Part shown: positions 37,736 through 46,789 of the stretch, piece after piece | Layout: each line of letters opens with the position of its first letter | Numbering within the stretch: position 1 is the stretch's first letter | Origin: Yoonia maritima | GTDB lineage: Bacteria; Pseudomonadota; Alphaproteobacteria; Rhodobacterales; Rhodobacteraceae | Direction: 5' to 3' | Length of the DNA: 64,000 nt | Assembly (NCBI RefSeq): GCF_002933395.1 | Contig: NZ_PKFN01000008.1 | Location: 682,001-746,000 of the forward strand | Translations under genes and position numbers: made by a program | Notes under the pieces: generated by a model | The model's input: only the letters and a program-made list of their open reading frames with translations | The model's database searches: none | What the model was told of the DNA's origin: nothing

Positions 37736-38644
37736 TTAGTTAGACTTTGCAAGGCGGGCTGCAACGATCGAAACATAGGCGTCATGTGTGATCGGATCAA
37801 AGCCAAGCGTTTCACCTGCCGCAACGCCATAGGCACAGTCTGGGTCTGCTTCGAACAGGCCATCAACCAGCGCTGTCATCTTGTCTTTGACGTCTTGTGG
37901 CAGCGCGGTGCGCAGAACCATCGGACCTTCGGGGATGGGCGCGGAACGCCAGATTTCAACCAGATCGTTCATATCGACAAGACCCGCATCAACCGCTTTG
38001 CGCAGTGCGCCAGAATTGAAACCATCGTCCCATTCGCCTTGGCCATCGGCCCAAGTCACGCCACCATCAACGTCACCGTTATTCACAGCAACGATTGTCT
38101 GCTCGTGACCGCCAGTGAATTTGACTTCACCAAAGTAGTCACCAGATTCCATTGATGCGCCGGTCTCTTGGGGGATTTCGATAGATGGGATCAGGTAACC
38201 AGAAGTCGAATTCGGATCGCCAAAACCAAAGACTTTGCCCTGCATGTCTTCAAGCGATGTGATGCCACTGTCTGCGCGTGCAAAACCGATTGAATGATAC
38301 CCGTAAGACCCATCCAAATTGATTTTAACCAAAACAGGTTCGACCGCAGTTTCGTCTTGGATGTAAATCGCAGCATAAGAAGACGCGCCCAGCCAAGCCA
38401 TATCAAGCGTACCACCCAGCAGGCCCTGAATAACGCCGTTATAGTCCGCTGGCGCGAACAGCTTTGTTTCGACGCCTAATTCTTCTTCGGTGTAACCACG
38501 CAGGCATTCGTATGAATTCATACGGTCTTGCGCGTTTTCGCCACCCAAGATGCCGATGCGAAATTCGTCAATGGCGTGACCTTCAGCAAAGGCAGCACCT
38601 GTCAGCGATGTTGTCGCAAGCGCGGCAGCTATCAGTTTTTTCAT
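37736..38644 (-). CDS. phnD: Phosphonate ABC transporter substrate-binding protein
   Basis: The 302-residue periplasmic protein has a signal peptide (MKKLIAAALATTSLTGAAFA). The mature part has FRIGILGGENAQDRMNSYECL, DMAWLGASSYAAIY, and ADSGITSLEDMQGKVFGFGDPNSTSG, the PhnD ligand-cleft signatures. It binds alkylphosphonates or aminoethylphosphonate and hands them to PhnE. It is the second gene after phnC. Confidence 0.95.
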   Translation of the reverse strand: MKKLIAAALATTSLTGAAFAEGHAIDEFRIGILGGENAQDRMNSYECLRGYTEEELGVETKLFAPADYNGVIQGLLGGTLDMAWLGASSYAAIYIQDETAVEPVLVKINLDGSYGYHSIGFARADSGITSLEDMQGKVFGFGDPNSTSGYLIPSIEIPQETGASMESGDYFGEVKFTGGHEQTIVAVNNGDVDGGVTWADGQGEWDDGFNSGALRKAVDAGLVDMNDLVEIWRSAPIPEGPMVLRTALPQDVKDKMTALVDGLFEADPDCAYGVAAGETLGFDPITHDAYVSIVAARLAKSN

Positions 38645-38702
38645 TGGTCTTCTCTCTTACAAAACGCCCCAAGCAGACGGGGCTTTGGGGTTAAATCTTG
38701 CG

Positions 38703-39524
38703 TCAGACGCTTACGGCGATGTCCGCCAGTTTCGCGACTTCTTCGCTTAGGGTTTCAATTTCGGTGGATGTGGCCGCTTCCGAGAATGTCTCGTCCGCGC
38801 CATAAATGTCGCGGGCAGCGCCGGTAGTTAGCTGTTCGGGCGTGCCGTCAAACACGATCCGCCCGCCGCGCATCCCGATCACCCGGTCGCAATACCGGCG
38901 CGCGGTATCAAGCGTGTGTAGGTTCGCAATTACCATGCGGCCGTCTTGTTCGTGGATATCACGCAAGGACTGCATCACCACCTGCGCGTTCATCGGGTCA
39001 AGCGACGCGATCGGTTCATCTGCCAGAATAATCTTGGGGTCTTGCATCAACGCCCGCGCAATCGCGACGCGCTGCTGCTGACCGCCAGACAATGCCTCGG
39101 CGCGTTTGGGTGCATGTTCCGCGATCCCAAGACGATCAAGAATTTCAATCGCGCGATGGATATCTTCGGTCGGATAAAGATTGAACATCGTTGCAAAGGT
39201 CGAACGACGGTTCAACGTGCCGTGCAACACGTTGGACACAACATCCATCCGCGGCACCAAATTAAACTGCTGAAAGATCATCGCGCATTGGGATTGCCAA
39301 TTGCGCTTGGCCGCACCACGCAGCTGCGTGACATCCTGACCTTCAAACATGATCGCACCAGAGGTCGCATCGGTCAAACGGTTCAGCATCCGCAGCAGTG
39401 TAGATTTACCAGCGCCCGACCGCCCAATAATCCCGATCATCACCGGTTTATCGACAGCGATACTCGCCGCATCAACGGCTTTATTTTGGCCAAAGGCCTT
39501 GGTCAGGTCATCAATACGCAGCAT
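38703..39524 (-). CDS. phnC: Phosphonate ABC transporter ATP-binding protein
   Basis: The 273-residue ATPase has Walker [10 protein letters not shown], signature [15 protein letters not shown], Walker B KIILADEP and NLHTLD H-loop. The tail after about residue 235 is an extra acidic helix. The start at 39524 is chosen for GGAGAG 5 bases upstream. It heads the phnCDE1E2 transcript, with a three-repeat Pho box about 50 bases upstream. Confidence 0.95.
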   Translation of the reverse strand: MLRIDDLTKAFGQNKAVDAASIAVDKPVMIGIIGRSGAGKSTLLRMLNRLTDATSGAIMFEGQDVTQLRGAAKRNWQSQCAMIFQQFNLVPRMDVVSNVLHGTLNRRSTFATMFNLYPTEDIHRAIEILDRLGIAEHAPKRAEALSGGQQQRVAIARALMQDPKIILADEPIASLDPMNAQVVMQSLRDIHEQDGRMVIANLHTLDTARRYCDRVIGMRGGRIVFDGTPEQLTTGAARDIYGADETFSEAATSTEIETLSEEVAKLADIAVSV

Positions 39525-39574
39525 CAAGGCTCTCCAAAGTCTTATGCTGTGTGATCCCCTCGCTTTGCAGAATT

Positions 39575-39602
39575 GTTAAGAAATGGTGAAGGTTTTGTGA
39601 CG
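39575..39602 (-). promoter_or_regulatory. Candidate Pho box (three 11-base repeats) upstream of phnC
   Basis: Read on the minus strand: CGTCAC, CTTCAC and CTTAAC in line, exactly 11 bases apart, 50-75 bases upstream of the phnC start. PhoB sites are direct repeats of CTGTCAT-like units at 11-base spacing. Phosphate-starvation control of phnCDE is expected. The match is by pattern only. Confidence 0.6.
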
Positions 39603-39707
39603 GATCGGGGCATAAACGACAAAGGGATTAATCATGACGCAGCTTGGATACTCAATCACGATGTCAGCTATGTGGGGCTTTGCAACCGTTGATCCTCAAA
39701 ACTAAAT

Positions 39708-40148
39708 ATGCAATCCATATTCATGACCGAAACTCATTCAACGTCAATTTCAGACAGCCTAATTTGGTCACTCAGGGCGCTTGCCCAAGAGGCTGATACT
39801 CAATTTCAGTTGTACCAGTGTTACGACGAAGCTGCCGATAATTTAGTTTTGGACTTTGAGACCTATATCCTCAAGGAACCCGCGGACTTTCTAAATGAAA
39901 ACCCAGACATTAAAAAACTTGATGAGTTGATTGATAGCAAGTCTGGTGTCGTCGGTTACTGGAACAAGGATGCAATGCTTCACTCCGTTTTTTGGCAGGA
40001 CATTAGAGCAAACGCAAAAATGATACTCATAAAACGAGAGCTTCCTTTGAGCGCACCAGAGCCACTAAATATTATTTTTATGAACGTAGACAACGTTCCT
40101 AGACGCTTGGGGCTCTTTGCTAAATTTCGAGCTATCATTGGACGTTGA
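39708..40148 (+). CDS. Orphan protein of unknown function
   Basis: The 146-residue protein is soluble, acidic and without a recognised domain. Seen: RALAQEADTQFQLYQCYDEAADNLVLDFE, LIDSKSGVVGYW, and a C-terminal IIFMNVDNVPRRLGLFAKF. The composition is more A+T-rich than the flanks and no strong ribosome site precedes either candidate start (39708 or 39723). It lies between the divergent phn and the purine genes. A real gene is likely but not certain. Confidence 0.5.
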   Translation: MQSIFMTETHSTSISDSLIWSLRALAQEADTQFQLYQCYDEAADNLVLDFETYILKEPADFLNENPDIKKLDELIDSKSGVVGYWNKDAMLHSVFWQDIRANAKMILIKRELPLSAPEPLNIIFMNVDNVPRRLGLFAKFRAIIGR

Positions 40149-40182
40149 CTCAATAAGCTGCGGCTCCACAAAGTAATTCACC

Positions 40183-40215
40183 CTCAAAAGAGCCCCGCAA
40201 ATGCGAGGCCCTTTG
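40183..40215 (-). terminator. Terminator-like hairpin between the orphan gene and the NCS2 permease
   Basis: On the minus strand AGGGCCTCGC and GCGGGGCTCT pair with one mismatch and G-U pairs around ATTT, followed by TTTT. It serves the convergent ends of both genes. Confidence 0.6.
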
Positions 40216-40219
40216 TGTC

Positions 40220-41635
40220 TTATTTATCGCCGGATAGACCGCCAGCAATGTCAGGTGAGCCGTCCAAATCTTTGGGCAGCACCAAGTTCAGCACAATCGC
40301 GATGAAGGCTGATGGCAGCAGGCCGGATGTCATCAAGATGCGCATTGTGTCTGGCAGATATTGGACCGCTTTTGGTTCTAGCTGAAGGCCCAAGCCGATC
40401 GACAGGGAAATCGCAAAGATCACCATGTTGCGGCGGTTCCAGTCGACTTCGGACAGCATGGACACACCAGCTGCAACGACCATACCGAACATGACGATCA
40501 CACCACCACCCAGAACTTCGATTGGGATGGTGTTAATGATCGCGCCCACTTTGGGAACCAACCCGCAGATAATCAGGAAGATCGCACCGACGGTCACGAC
40601 GTGCCGGCTCATCACGCCGGTCATCGCGATCAGGCCGACGTTCTGGCTAAAGGATGTATTGGGGAAACCGCCAAAGATGCCAGCAAGCGCAGTGCCGAAA
40701 CCATCGGCAAAGGTCGCGCCTTGGATTTCTTTGTCCGTTGCTTCGCGCCCCGCGCCACCTTTGGTGATGCCGCTGACGTCGCCGACGGTTTCGATTGCTG
40801 ACACAAACGCCATCATGCAAAACCCGATGACCGCAGCCGCGCTGAACTCAAAGCCATATTTGAACGGCATCGGCGCTGCGAAAGTAGCTGCATTGCTGAC
40901 TTTGGCCGCGATGCCGAAATCACCGCCAAAGCTGATCATCCCGAAAATCAGCGCATAGATATAGCCGGCGATCAACCCGATGATCACAGCAGAAATCGAC
41001 AACATGCCCTTGGCGAAGAACTTTAGCGCGAGGGTCACAATTATGACCGTACCAGCGGCACCCCAATTCAACAGGCTGCCATATTCGGGGCTATTCACCG
41101 CAGGAACACCGCCCGCCGCATATTGGATGCCAACCTTGACCAGCGCCAAACCGATCATGACTACGACCAGCCCGGTCACCAAAGGAGGCAAGGCAAATCG
41201 GATTTTGCCGATCACGGTGCCCAACAACGCGTGGAACAGGCCGCCGATCAAAACGCCGGTAAACAGGGCGGGCATTGCCTCTACCCCTTTGCCAGCGACC
41301 AGTGGGATCATGATTGGGATAAACGCGAACGACGTCCCTTGCACGATTGGCAGCCGTGCGCCAACTGGGCCCATGCCGATTGTTTGGAACAGTGTCGCGA
41401 TGCCCGCAAACAGCATCGACATCTGGATAAGATAGGTCATATCCGGGAACCCAAGCGCCCCCGCGTCGGACCCAAAGCCAAAGCCAGCTGCCCCTGAAAT
41501 GATGATGGCAGGTGTCACGTTCGATACGAACATCGCCAATACGTGCTGAATGCCAAGTGGAACCGCTTTTGCGATCCCCGGGAAATAGTCTGGGTCGCGC
41601 AGCTGTTCTGGCGTCCCGATTGAATTATCTGTCAT
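40220..41635 (-). CDS. NCS2 xanthine/uric acid permease
   Basis: The 471-residue protein has about 12-14 hydrophobic segments. The NCS2 signature NVGLIAMTGVMSRHV and VQGTSFAFIPIMIPL support a xanthine/urate rather than uracil carrier. The start at 41635 has AGGGA and gives the conserved DNSIGTPEQLRDP opening. It is the third gene of the puuE-allA-permease transcript, spaced about 45 bases after allA, and imports the substrate of the pathway. Confidence 0.9.
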   Translation of the reverse strand: MTDNSIGTPEQLRDPDYFPGIAKAVPLGIQHVLAMFVSNVTPAIIISGAAGFGFGSDAGALGFPDMTYLIQMSMLFAGIATLFQTIGMGPVGARLPIVQGTSFAFIPIMIPLVAGKGVEAMPALFTGVLIGGLFHALLGTVIGKIRFALPPLVTGLVVVMIGLALVKVGIQYAAGGVPAVNSPEYGSLLNWGAAGTVIIVTLALKFFAKGMLSISAVIIGLIAGYIYALIFGMISFGGDFGIAAKVSNAATFAAPMPFKYGFEFSAAAVIGFCMMAFVSAIETVGDVSGITKGGAGREATDKEIQGATFADGFGTALAGIFGGFPNTSFSQNVGLIAMTGVMSRHVVTVGAIFLIICGLVPKVGAIINTIPIEVLGGGVIVMFGMVVAAGVSMLSEVDWNRRNMVIFAISLSIGLGLQLEPKAVQYLPDTMRILMTSGLLPSAFIAIVLNLVLPKDLDGSPDIAGGLSGDK

Positions 41636-41679
41636 TATTTTTGTCCCTGATGGTTTGCCGATCTTAGCGCCGGTCAAAT

Positions 41680-42153
41680 TTAGAAATTTATGAAATAGGG
41701 TGTGTCGTAGTGATGCTCCTCTAGGTTTGGGGTGTCACCGATACGGTCAATCACGGCAAATAGGCCCGGCCCGGCCAGTGGGGTCAGAACGCCGTGCCAG
41801 GTACCACGATGGAAATTTATACCCTCTCCGGGGTTTGTGATGAATGCATGGGGTCGCAGATCAGCGTCTGCGACGACGACCAAAAACGGGTCCATGCTCA
41901 TCGGGATAAACGCCTGCGATCCGTCTGGGTGGCGCTCAATTAGGCCTAGCTGGTAGGGCAGTTGCCGCAGTTCAGACCGGAACAGGCTGATCCCCACCCG
42001 TGCATCGCCAACATCAACCTTTGCCCGGTCGTGGAACCGCCCACATAGGCCAGCGTTGATGATTTTATCGGGGTCGCCATCGCAATTCAGCACATCCCCA
42101 TATGGCGCAAACGCCGCTGCCGTCAGAGGGGATATGCTGATGTTTCGGGTCAT
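41680..42153 (-). CDS. allA: Ureidoglycolate lyase
   Basis: The 157-residue cupin-like enzyme converts ureidoglycolate to glyoxylate and urea. Seen: LTAAAFAPYGDVLN, GLIERHPDGSQAFIPM, FLVVVA, GINFHRGTWHGVLTPL, the family marks, with the two conserved His. It overlaps puuE by 4 bases. Glyoxylate may feed into the malyl-CoA chemistry encoded elsewhere in the window. Confidence 0.93.
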   Translation of the reverse strand: MTRNISISPLTAAAFAPYGDVLNCDGDPDKIINAGLCGRFHDRAKVDVGDARVGISLFRSELRQLPYQLGLIERHPDGSQAFIPMSMDPFLVVVADADLRPHAFITNPGEGINFHRGTWHGVLTPLAGPGLFAVIDRIGDTPNLEEHHYDTPYFINF

Positions 42154-43550
42154 CTTGGCAACATATCCTTAAGCCGGTGCAGTGCGATGCGTTCGACCTG
42201 ATGGCAGGCTTCTTGGAATTCTGTTGCCCGATCGTTGTTTAGACGTGACTGCATTGCTTCCTTGATCGACGCTTTGTCATGGTCGCGCACGGCAATGATA
42301 AAGGGAAAGCCGAATTTGTCGGTATAGGCCGTGTTGCCTGCTTCGAATTCTGTGCGTTCGCTGTCGGTCAGCGCGTCCAAACCTGCGCTTGCTTGCTCTC
42401 CTGTGCTTTCTGCTGTCAGGCGCTTCGCTGCGGCCAGTTTTCCGGCCAAGTCCGGGTGCGCTGTCAGCACGCCCAGCCTTTCGTCTTCGCTTGCGGTTCG
42501 GAACATCCGCGCAAACGCATTTTGCAAGCCTACGGCGGTGTCATGCGCGGGCCCAAGCTCTAGATCAAAGGCGCGCTCGGCAATCCAAGGCGAATGCTCA
42601 AAAACGCCACCATAAGCCTGCACAAACTGATCACGGCCCATTTGCGATGGGCGGACAAAACGCTGATGCGGGTGCTCGGTCGCCCAATGGTCGGCGATCT
42701 GTTCACGGGTCGCAAACCAAACGTCATCATGGCTTTGCGCATATTCGATAAACTGACGCAAAGCCTCGACACGGCCAGGGCGGCCAATCAGGCGACAGTG
42801 CAGGCCAATCGACAACATCCGCCCGCCCTCGCGGTATAGCGCGTCAAAGCTGGCCTTGAGATATTCAAAAAACTGCGTGCCAGAGTTGAAGCCCTGCGGC
42901 GTCGCGAAACGCATGTCGTTGGCGTCCAATGTGTAAGGCACGATCAGTTGATCGGTTTTACCGAACTCTGACCAATACGGCACGTCATCGGCGTAGGTAT
43001 CCGCCACATAGGCAAACTGGCCAGTCTCCGCAGCTAGTCGCACAGTGTTGTCCGAACAGCGCCCCGTGTACCAACCGCGCGGCGGTTCACCCACGACCTC
43101 TGTGTGCAGGCGGATCGCCTCAGCCATATCGGCGCGTTCGACATCTTCGGGGGCGTCTTTGTATTCGATCCACTTCAAACCGTGGCTCGCAATTTCCCAG
43201 CCTGCGTCTTTCATTGCGGCAACCTGTTCCGGGCTGCGCGCCAATGCAGTGGCGACCCCGTAAACGGTAATCGGCAAATCGGCCATCAGCCGATGCAGCC
43301 GCCAGAACCCAGCACGACTGCCGTATTCATAGATGCTTTCCATGTTCCAATGGCGCTGGCCGGGCCACGGCGCGGCACCAACGATTTCGGACAAAAACGC
43401 CTCTGACGCGGCATCGCCGTGCAGCACGTTGTTTTCGCCGCCTTCTTCGTAATTCAAGACAATTTGCACGGCAATGCGCGCACCGTTCGGCCAATTCGCC
43501 GCCGGAGGGTTCGCCCCATAGCCGATCATGTCACGCGGATATCTTTGCAC
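42150..43550 (-). CDS. puuE: Allantoinase PuuE fused to OHCU decarboxylase UraD
   Basis: The 466-residue fusion has an N-terminal polysaccharide-deacetylase-like PuuE allantoinase domain (about 1-300, with YPRDMIGYG, NYEEGGENNVLHGD and GWYTGRCSDNT) and a C-terminal UraD domain (about 320-466, with HPDLAGKLA and FGFPFIIAVR). UraD decarboxylates OHCU to S-allantoin and PuuE opens it to allantoate. The fusion places two sequential steps on one chain. No 5-hydroxyisourate hydrolase or allantoicase gene is in the window. Confidence 0.93.
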   Translation of the reverse strand: MQRYPRDMIGYGANPPAANWPNGARIAVQIVLNYEEGGENNVLHGDAASEAFLSEIVGAAPWPGQRHWNMESIYEYGSRAGFWRLHRLMADLPITVYGVATALARSPEQVAAMKDAGWEIASHGLKWIEYKDAPEDVERADMAEAIRLHTEVVGEPPRGWYTGRCSDNTVRLAAETGQFAYVADTYADDVPYWSEFGKTDQLIVPYTLDANDMRFATPQGFNSGTQFFEYLKASFDALYREGGRMLSIGLHCRLIGRPGRVEALRQFIEYAQSHDDVWFATREQIADHWATEHPHQRFVRPSQMGRDQFVQAYGGVFEHSPWIAERAFDLELGPAHDTAVGLQNAFARMFRTASEDERLGVLTAHPDLAGKLAAAKRLTAESTGEQASAGLDALTDSERTEFEAGNTAYTDKFGFPFIIAVRDHDKASIKEAMQSRLNNDRATEFQEACHQVERIALHRLKDMLPR

Positions 43551-43577
43551 CGGTGTCTCCTATTTCATTGCCATGAT

Positions 43578-43597
43578 AATCAGAAATAATCCTGATT
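43578..43597 (-). promoter_or_regulatory. Inverted repeat upstream of puuE
   Basis: AATCAG and CTGATT flank an 8-base AT-rich centre about 30-50 bases before the puuE start, in the short spacer after the LysR gene end. It could be a LysR operator or a hairpin at the end of that gene; spacing does not decide. Confidence 0.4.
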
Positions 43598-43610
43598 GTT
43601 TTCAAAATAT

Positions 43611-44531
43611 TTACGAAAGTCTTTCGGCAGTTCGAATAGCATCGCCGATCTTATCAATCATGAACTCCATAAACAGGCGGGTTTTAGGATCTTGGTGCCT
43701 GCGATGCATATAAAGGCACGACATTTGAACCGGCACGGGGGGCGTTTTCGCACCAACAACGACAAGCGCACCATTCGCAAGATGCTCTGCGACCTCAAAA
43801 CGCGGTTTCATCGCCACCCCCTGCCCCGCCAGCGCCCAGTCTGTAAGAACATCACCATCGTCACTTTCCAGCCGCCCACTGACGCGAAACCGTTGCGGGC
43901 CATTTTCGGTCATCAACTGCCACTGGAACTCAAGTGCACCGGGAAAGCGCAGGTTCAGGCATTCATGTTTGTCATTCACAAGCGCAGCACCATCCGCCGG
44001 ATGCCCGCGCGCGGCAATGTATTCAGGCGATGCAACCAGCACCCGCGCGACATCCGATATCTTGCGTTGGCGCAAATTACTGTCGGTAGGCTGGCCCAAA
44101 TGAAACGCCAAATCCAACCCTTCGGTTGTCATATCTACCGTCCGGTCAGTCATACGCAGCCGCACGTCAATCAACGGATATTGCGCTGTAAATTCGGGAA
44201 CATGCGGCGCAATCAATCGGCGCCCAACACCCAAAGGTGCCGCAACATGCAGCTGCCCTTTGGGGTTTTCGGTCAGATCAGAAACCTGTGCCTCGGCGTA
44301 ATCGACAGCATCCAAGACACTGCAAGCGCCACCATAAAACGCCTTGCCCTGCGCTGTCGGTGTAAGGCTTCGGGTGGTTCGCTGGAACAGCCGCACAGAC
44401 AAGTGGTCCTCTAGCTGAGAAATCCGGGCAGATGTCACCGCTGGCGAAATCCGAAGATCGCGACCCGCCGCTGACATCGACCCCAGTTCATAGACACGCA
44501 CGAAAGTGCGGATATTCTCAAAGTAAGACAT
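43611..44531 (-). CDS. LysR-family regulator of purine catabolism (probable)
   Basis: The 306-residue regulator has an N-terminal helix-turn-helix (VYELGSMSAAGRDLRISPAVTSARISQLEDHL) and an inducer-binding domain. The start at 44531 gives the conserved MSYFENIRTFVRV opening. It is divergent from puuD and directly upstream of puuE-allA-permease, so it may control both. The effector is unknown (urate and allantoin are candidates by position). Confidence 0.86.
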   Translation of the reverse strand: MSYFENIRTFVRVYELGSMSAAGRDLRISPAVTSARISQLEDHLSVRLFQRTTRSLTPTAQGKAFYGGACSVLDAVDYAEAQVSDLTENPKGQLHVAAPLGVGRRLIAPHVPEFTAQYPLIDVRLRMTDRTVDMTTEGLDLAFHLGQPTDSNLRQRKISDVARVLVASPEYIAARGHPADGAALVNDKHECLNLRFPGALEFQWQLMTENGPQRFRVSGRLESDDGDVLTDWALAGQGVAMKPRFEVAEHLANGALVVVGAKTPPVPVQMSCLYMHRRHQDPKTRLFMEFMIDKIGDAIRTAERLS

Positions 44532-44621
44532 TATTCTGCAATTTTTGATAGAGCTTGGCAGTATCAGCGAATACAAGAAAACCAAGCCGTTGACTAGACT
44601 GGGCGCAAAAAGGGGACACGC

Positions 44622-45842
44622 ATGTACGATCTGGCAATTCTATGGGACTGGCTGGCCTTTGCCGTGCGCTGGCTGCATGTGGTCACGGCGGTCGCTTGGA
44701 TCGGGTCAAGCTTCTATTTCATCGCGCTTGATCTGTCGCTGAACCGCGATATCGACGGCCCCGCCGATGGCGAAGAATGGCAGGTCCACGGCGGCGGTTT
44801 CTATCACATCCAGAAATATCTGGTCGCGCCAAAGGCGATGCCAGAACATCTGACCTGGTTCAAATGGGAAAGCTATTCAACCTGGCTGTCTGGTTTCGCC
44901 ATGCTCGCGGTCGTGTACTGGGCCGGGGCTGAACTCTTCCTGATTGATCCATCCAAGGCTGATCTGGCGATTTGGCAGGCCATCTTTATCTCGGCGGCAT
45001 CGCTTGCCGTCGGCTGGCTGATCTACGATTACCTTTGCAAATCCCCGCTTGGAAACACGCCAACCGTATTGATGGTGCTGCTGTTTGTCCTGCTGGTCGC
45101 CATGTCGTGGGGCTATAACCAAGTCTTTACCGGCCGCGCGGCATTGCTCCACTTGGGCGCGTTCACCGCTACGATTATGACGGCCAATGTGTTCTTTATC
45201 ATCATGCCGAACCAACGGATCGTCGTTGCGGACCTAAAGGCCGGGCGCACGCCGGACCCAAAATATGGCAAAATCGCAAAGCTGCGATCGACACATAATA
45301 ATTACCTTACCCTGCCAGTGATATTCCTGATGTTGTCGAACCACTATCCTCTGGCGTTCGGTACTCAATACGCATGGATTATCGCGGCATTGGTATTCCT
45401 GATGGGCGTCACGATCCGTCATTATTTCAATTCAATGCACGCCCGCAAAGGCAAACCAAGCTGGACATGGGCCGTCACGGTTATCTTGTTCCTCATCATC
45501 GCATGGCTATCCACGCAGCGCGGATATGACAGCTATGAAGAGGCTGAGGCGCGTGAATTAACCGCATACGAGCAACGCTTTGCGAGTGCCGAAGGATACG
45601 ACGAAGTCCACGATATCGTCATTGGCCGCTGTTCAATGTGCCACGCGCGCGAACCGGTCTGGGGCAATATGCAGCATGCGCCCAAAGGTGTGTTCCTAGA
45701 AACCACAGGGGACATCACGAAACACGCGCGCCAAATCTATTTGCAAGCAGGGGTTAGCCAAGCAATGCCGCCTGCAAACATTACACACATAGAAAACGAA
45801 GATCGCGCTAAACTGATCGCTTGGTACCGCGCAGGGTCGTAG
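44622..45842 (+). CDS. puuD: Membrane urate oxidase PuuD with C-terminal cytochrome c
   Basis: The 406-residue protein has about eight helices (UPF0093/DUF989-like) and a C-terminal cytochrome c domain with haem motif CSMCH near residue 340 and a later methionine (QAMPP). It oxidises urate to 5-hydroxyisourate through the respiratory chain instead of soluble uricase. The domain order matches PuuD. The ATG at 44622 follows AAAGGGGA. It starts 90 bases from the LysR gene. Confidence 0.95.
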   Translation: MYDLAILWDWLAFAVRWLHVVTAVAWIGSSFYFIALDLSLNRDIDGPADGEEWQVHGGGFYHIQKYLVAPKAMPEHLTWFKWESYSTWLSGFAMLAVVYWAGAELFLIDPSKADLAIWQAIFISAASLAVGWLIYDYLCKSPLGNTPTVLMVLLFVLLVAMSWGYNQVFTGRAALLHLGAFTATIMTANVFFIIMPNQRIVVADLKAGRTPDPKYGKIAKLRSTHNNYLTLPVIFLMLSNHYPLAFGTQYAWIIAALVFLMGVTIRHYFNSMHARKGKPSWTWAVTVILFLIIAWLSTQRGYDSYEEAEARELTAYEQRFASAEGYDEVHDIVIGRCSMCHAREPVWGNMQHAPKGVFLETTGDITKHARQIYLQAGVSQAMPPANITHIENEDRAKLIAWYRAGS

Positions 45843-45868
45843 GGTGGGTTTTAACCCACCGCGCCCTA
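45839..45868 (+). repeat. GTAGGG-family intergenic repeat (half element)
   Basis: GTAGGGTGGGTTTTAACCCA begins at 45839 and continues as a GGTGGG-type hairpin ending CGCGCCCT. It overlaps the puuD stop codon. It shares its GTAGGG-GGGTT core with the larger element at 11024-11080, which marks them as copies of one dispersed repeat. Confidence 0.65.
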
Positions 45869-46789
45869 AAACCTGATTTCGAACGCAGCACCCGGTCCGT
45901 CCAACAAGCTGATCTGCGCACCCTGCGCCTGAAGCATTCGCGCCACAATAGGCAGCCCCATACCTGTCCCACCGGCGTCACGACGCGTTGTAAAAAACGG
46001 ATCAAAAATGCGGTCCCGATTACCTTCGGAGATGCCGGGCCCGTTGTCAGCGATTACGACCCGATGATCATGATGCGTGATTTGGATATCTGTTGCGCCA
46101 TGCGCCTTGGCGTTTCCAACAAGATGGGTCAAAACCAGTTTCAGAACCTCTGGTGAAAACGGCACTTCGCCATCCTTTATCACACGCACACCATCAAAGT
46201 CAGCGACCTCAGAAAGAACGCAACTCCCTCGCGGCAACGGGTCTTGTGCACGGGCTAGCGCACGTTGACTGTCCAACAGAGCCTCCATCCTTGCCACTGC
46301 GTCGGTGATATTTTGCAGCATTTTAGTGCGGTCGGCGACTGACAGATTAGGATCACCCAGCAGCTCTGCGGCGCCACGCACGACAGTCAAAGGGGACTTA
46401 AATTCGTGGGTCACATGATCCGCATAAGACCTTAGAACGGCCTCGCGACCCTGTAAGGTCTCGGTCATGGCAAACACGGCGTTTCCTAGTTTGGAAAACT
46501 CTGGCGTTCCGAAATGGGTCGGGACTTTGGCTTCACCTTCGGCCTGCGCGTAATCCGTAATGGCGCGCACAGGGCGCAACACAAGTCGCCACAAAAAGAA
46601 TCCCAGCACACCCGTCGCAACGAATGCCATTCCGGCAATCATCCAAGTGGTCTCGGCCCAACCAAGAACGCCACCAGCGACACGAAAATAACCGATACCA
46701 ATAAGCGGCAAAAAGAACACTGCAGCCAAGGTGCCACCCAGCACAAAAGCCAGTGGCGGTCGCCATTTGGCGATTACGCGCCGCGGCAT
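45866..46789 (-). CDS. Sensor histidine kinase with minimal sensor region
   Basis: The 307-residue kinase has two helices (about 12-34 and 47-70) with almost no periplasmic loop, a HAMP-like linker (RPVRAITDYAQAEGEAKV), then HEFKSPLTVV (phospho-His), a GNAKAHG N-box and DNGPGI / GGTGMGLPI ATP-binding boxes. The absence of a sensory domain suggests a membrane or internal signal. It follows its response regulator with a 16-base overlap. CreC-like kinases are the nearest match by pattern but are larger. Confidence 0.9.
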   Translation of the reverse strand: MPRRVIAKWRPPLAFVLGGTLAAVFFLPLIGIGYFRVAGGVLGWAETTWMIAGMAFVATGVLGFFLWRLVLRPVRAITDYAQAEGEAKVPTHFGTPEFSKLGNAVFAMTETLQGREAVLRSYADHVTHEFKSPLTVVRGAAELLGDPNLSVADRTKMLQNITDAVARMEALLDSQRALARAQDPLPRGSCVLSEVADFDGVRVIKDGEVPFSPEVLKLVLTHLVGNAKAHGATDIQITHHDHRVVIADNGPGISEGNRDRIFDPFFTTRRDAGGTGMGLPIVARMLQAQGAQISLLDGPGAAFEIRF

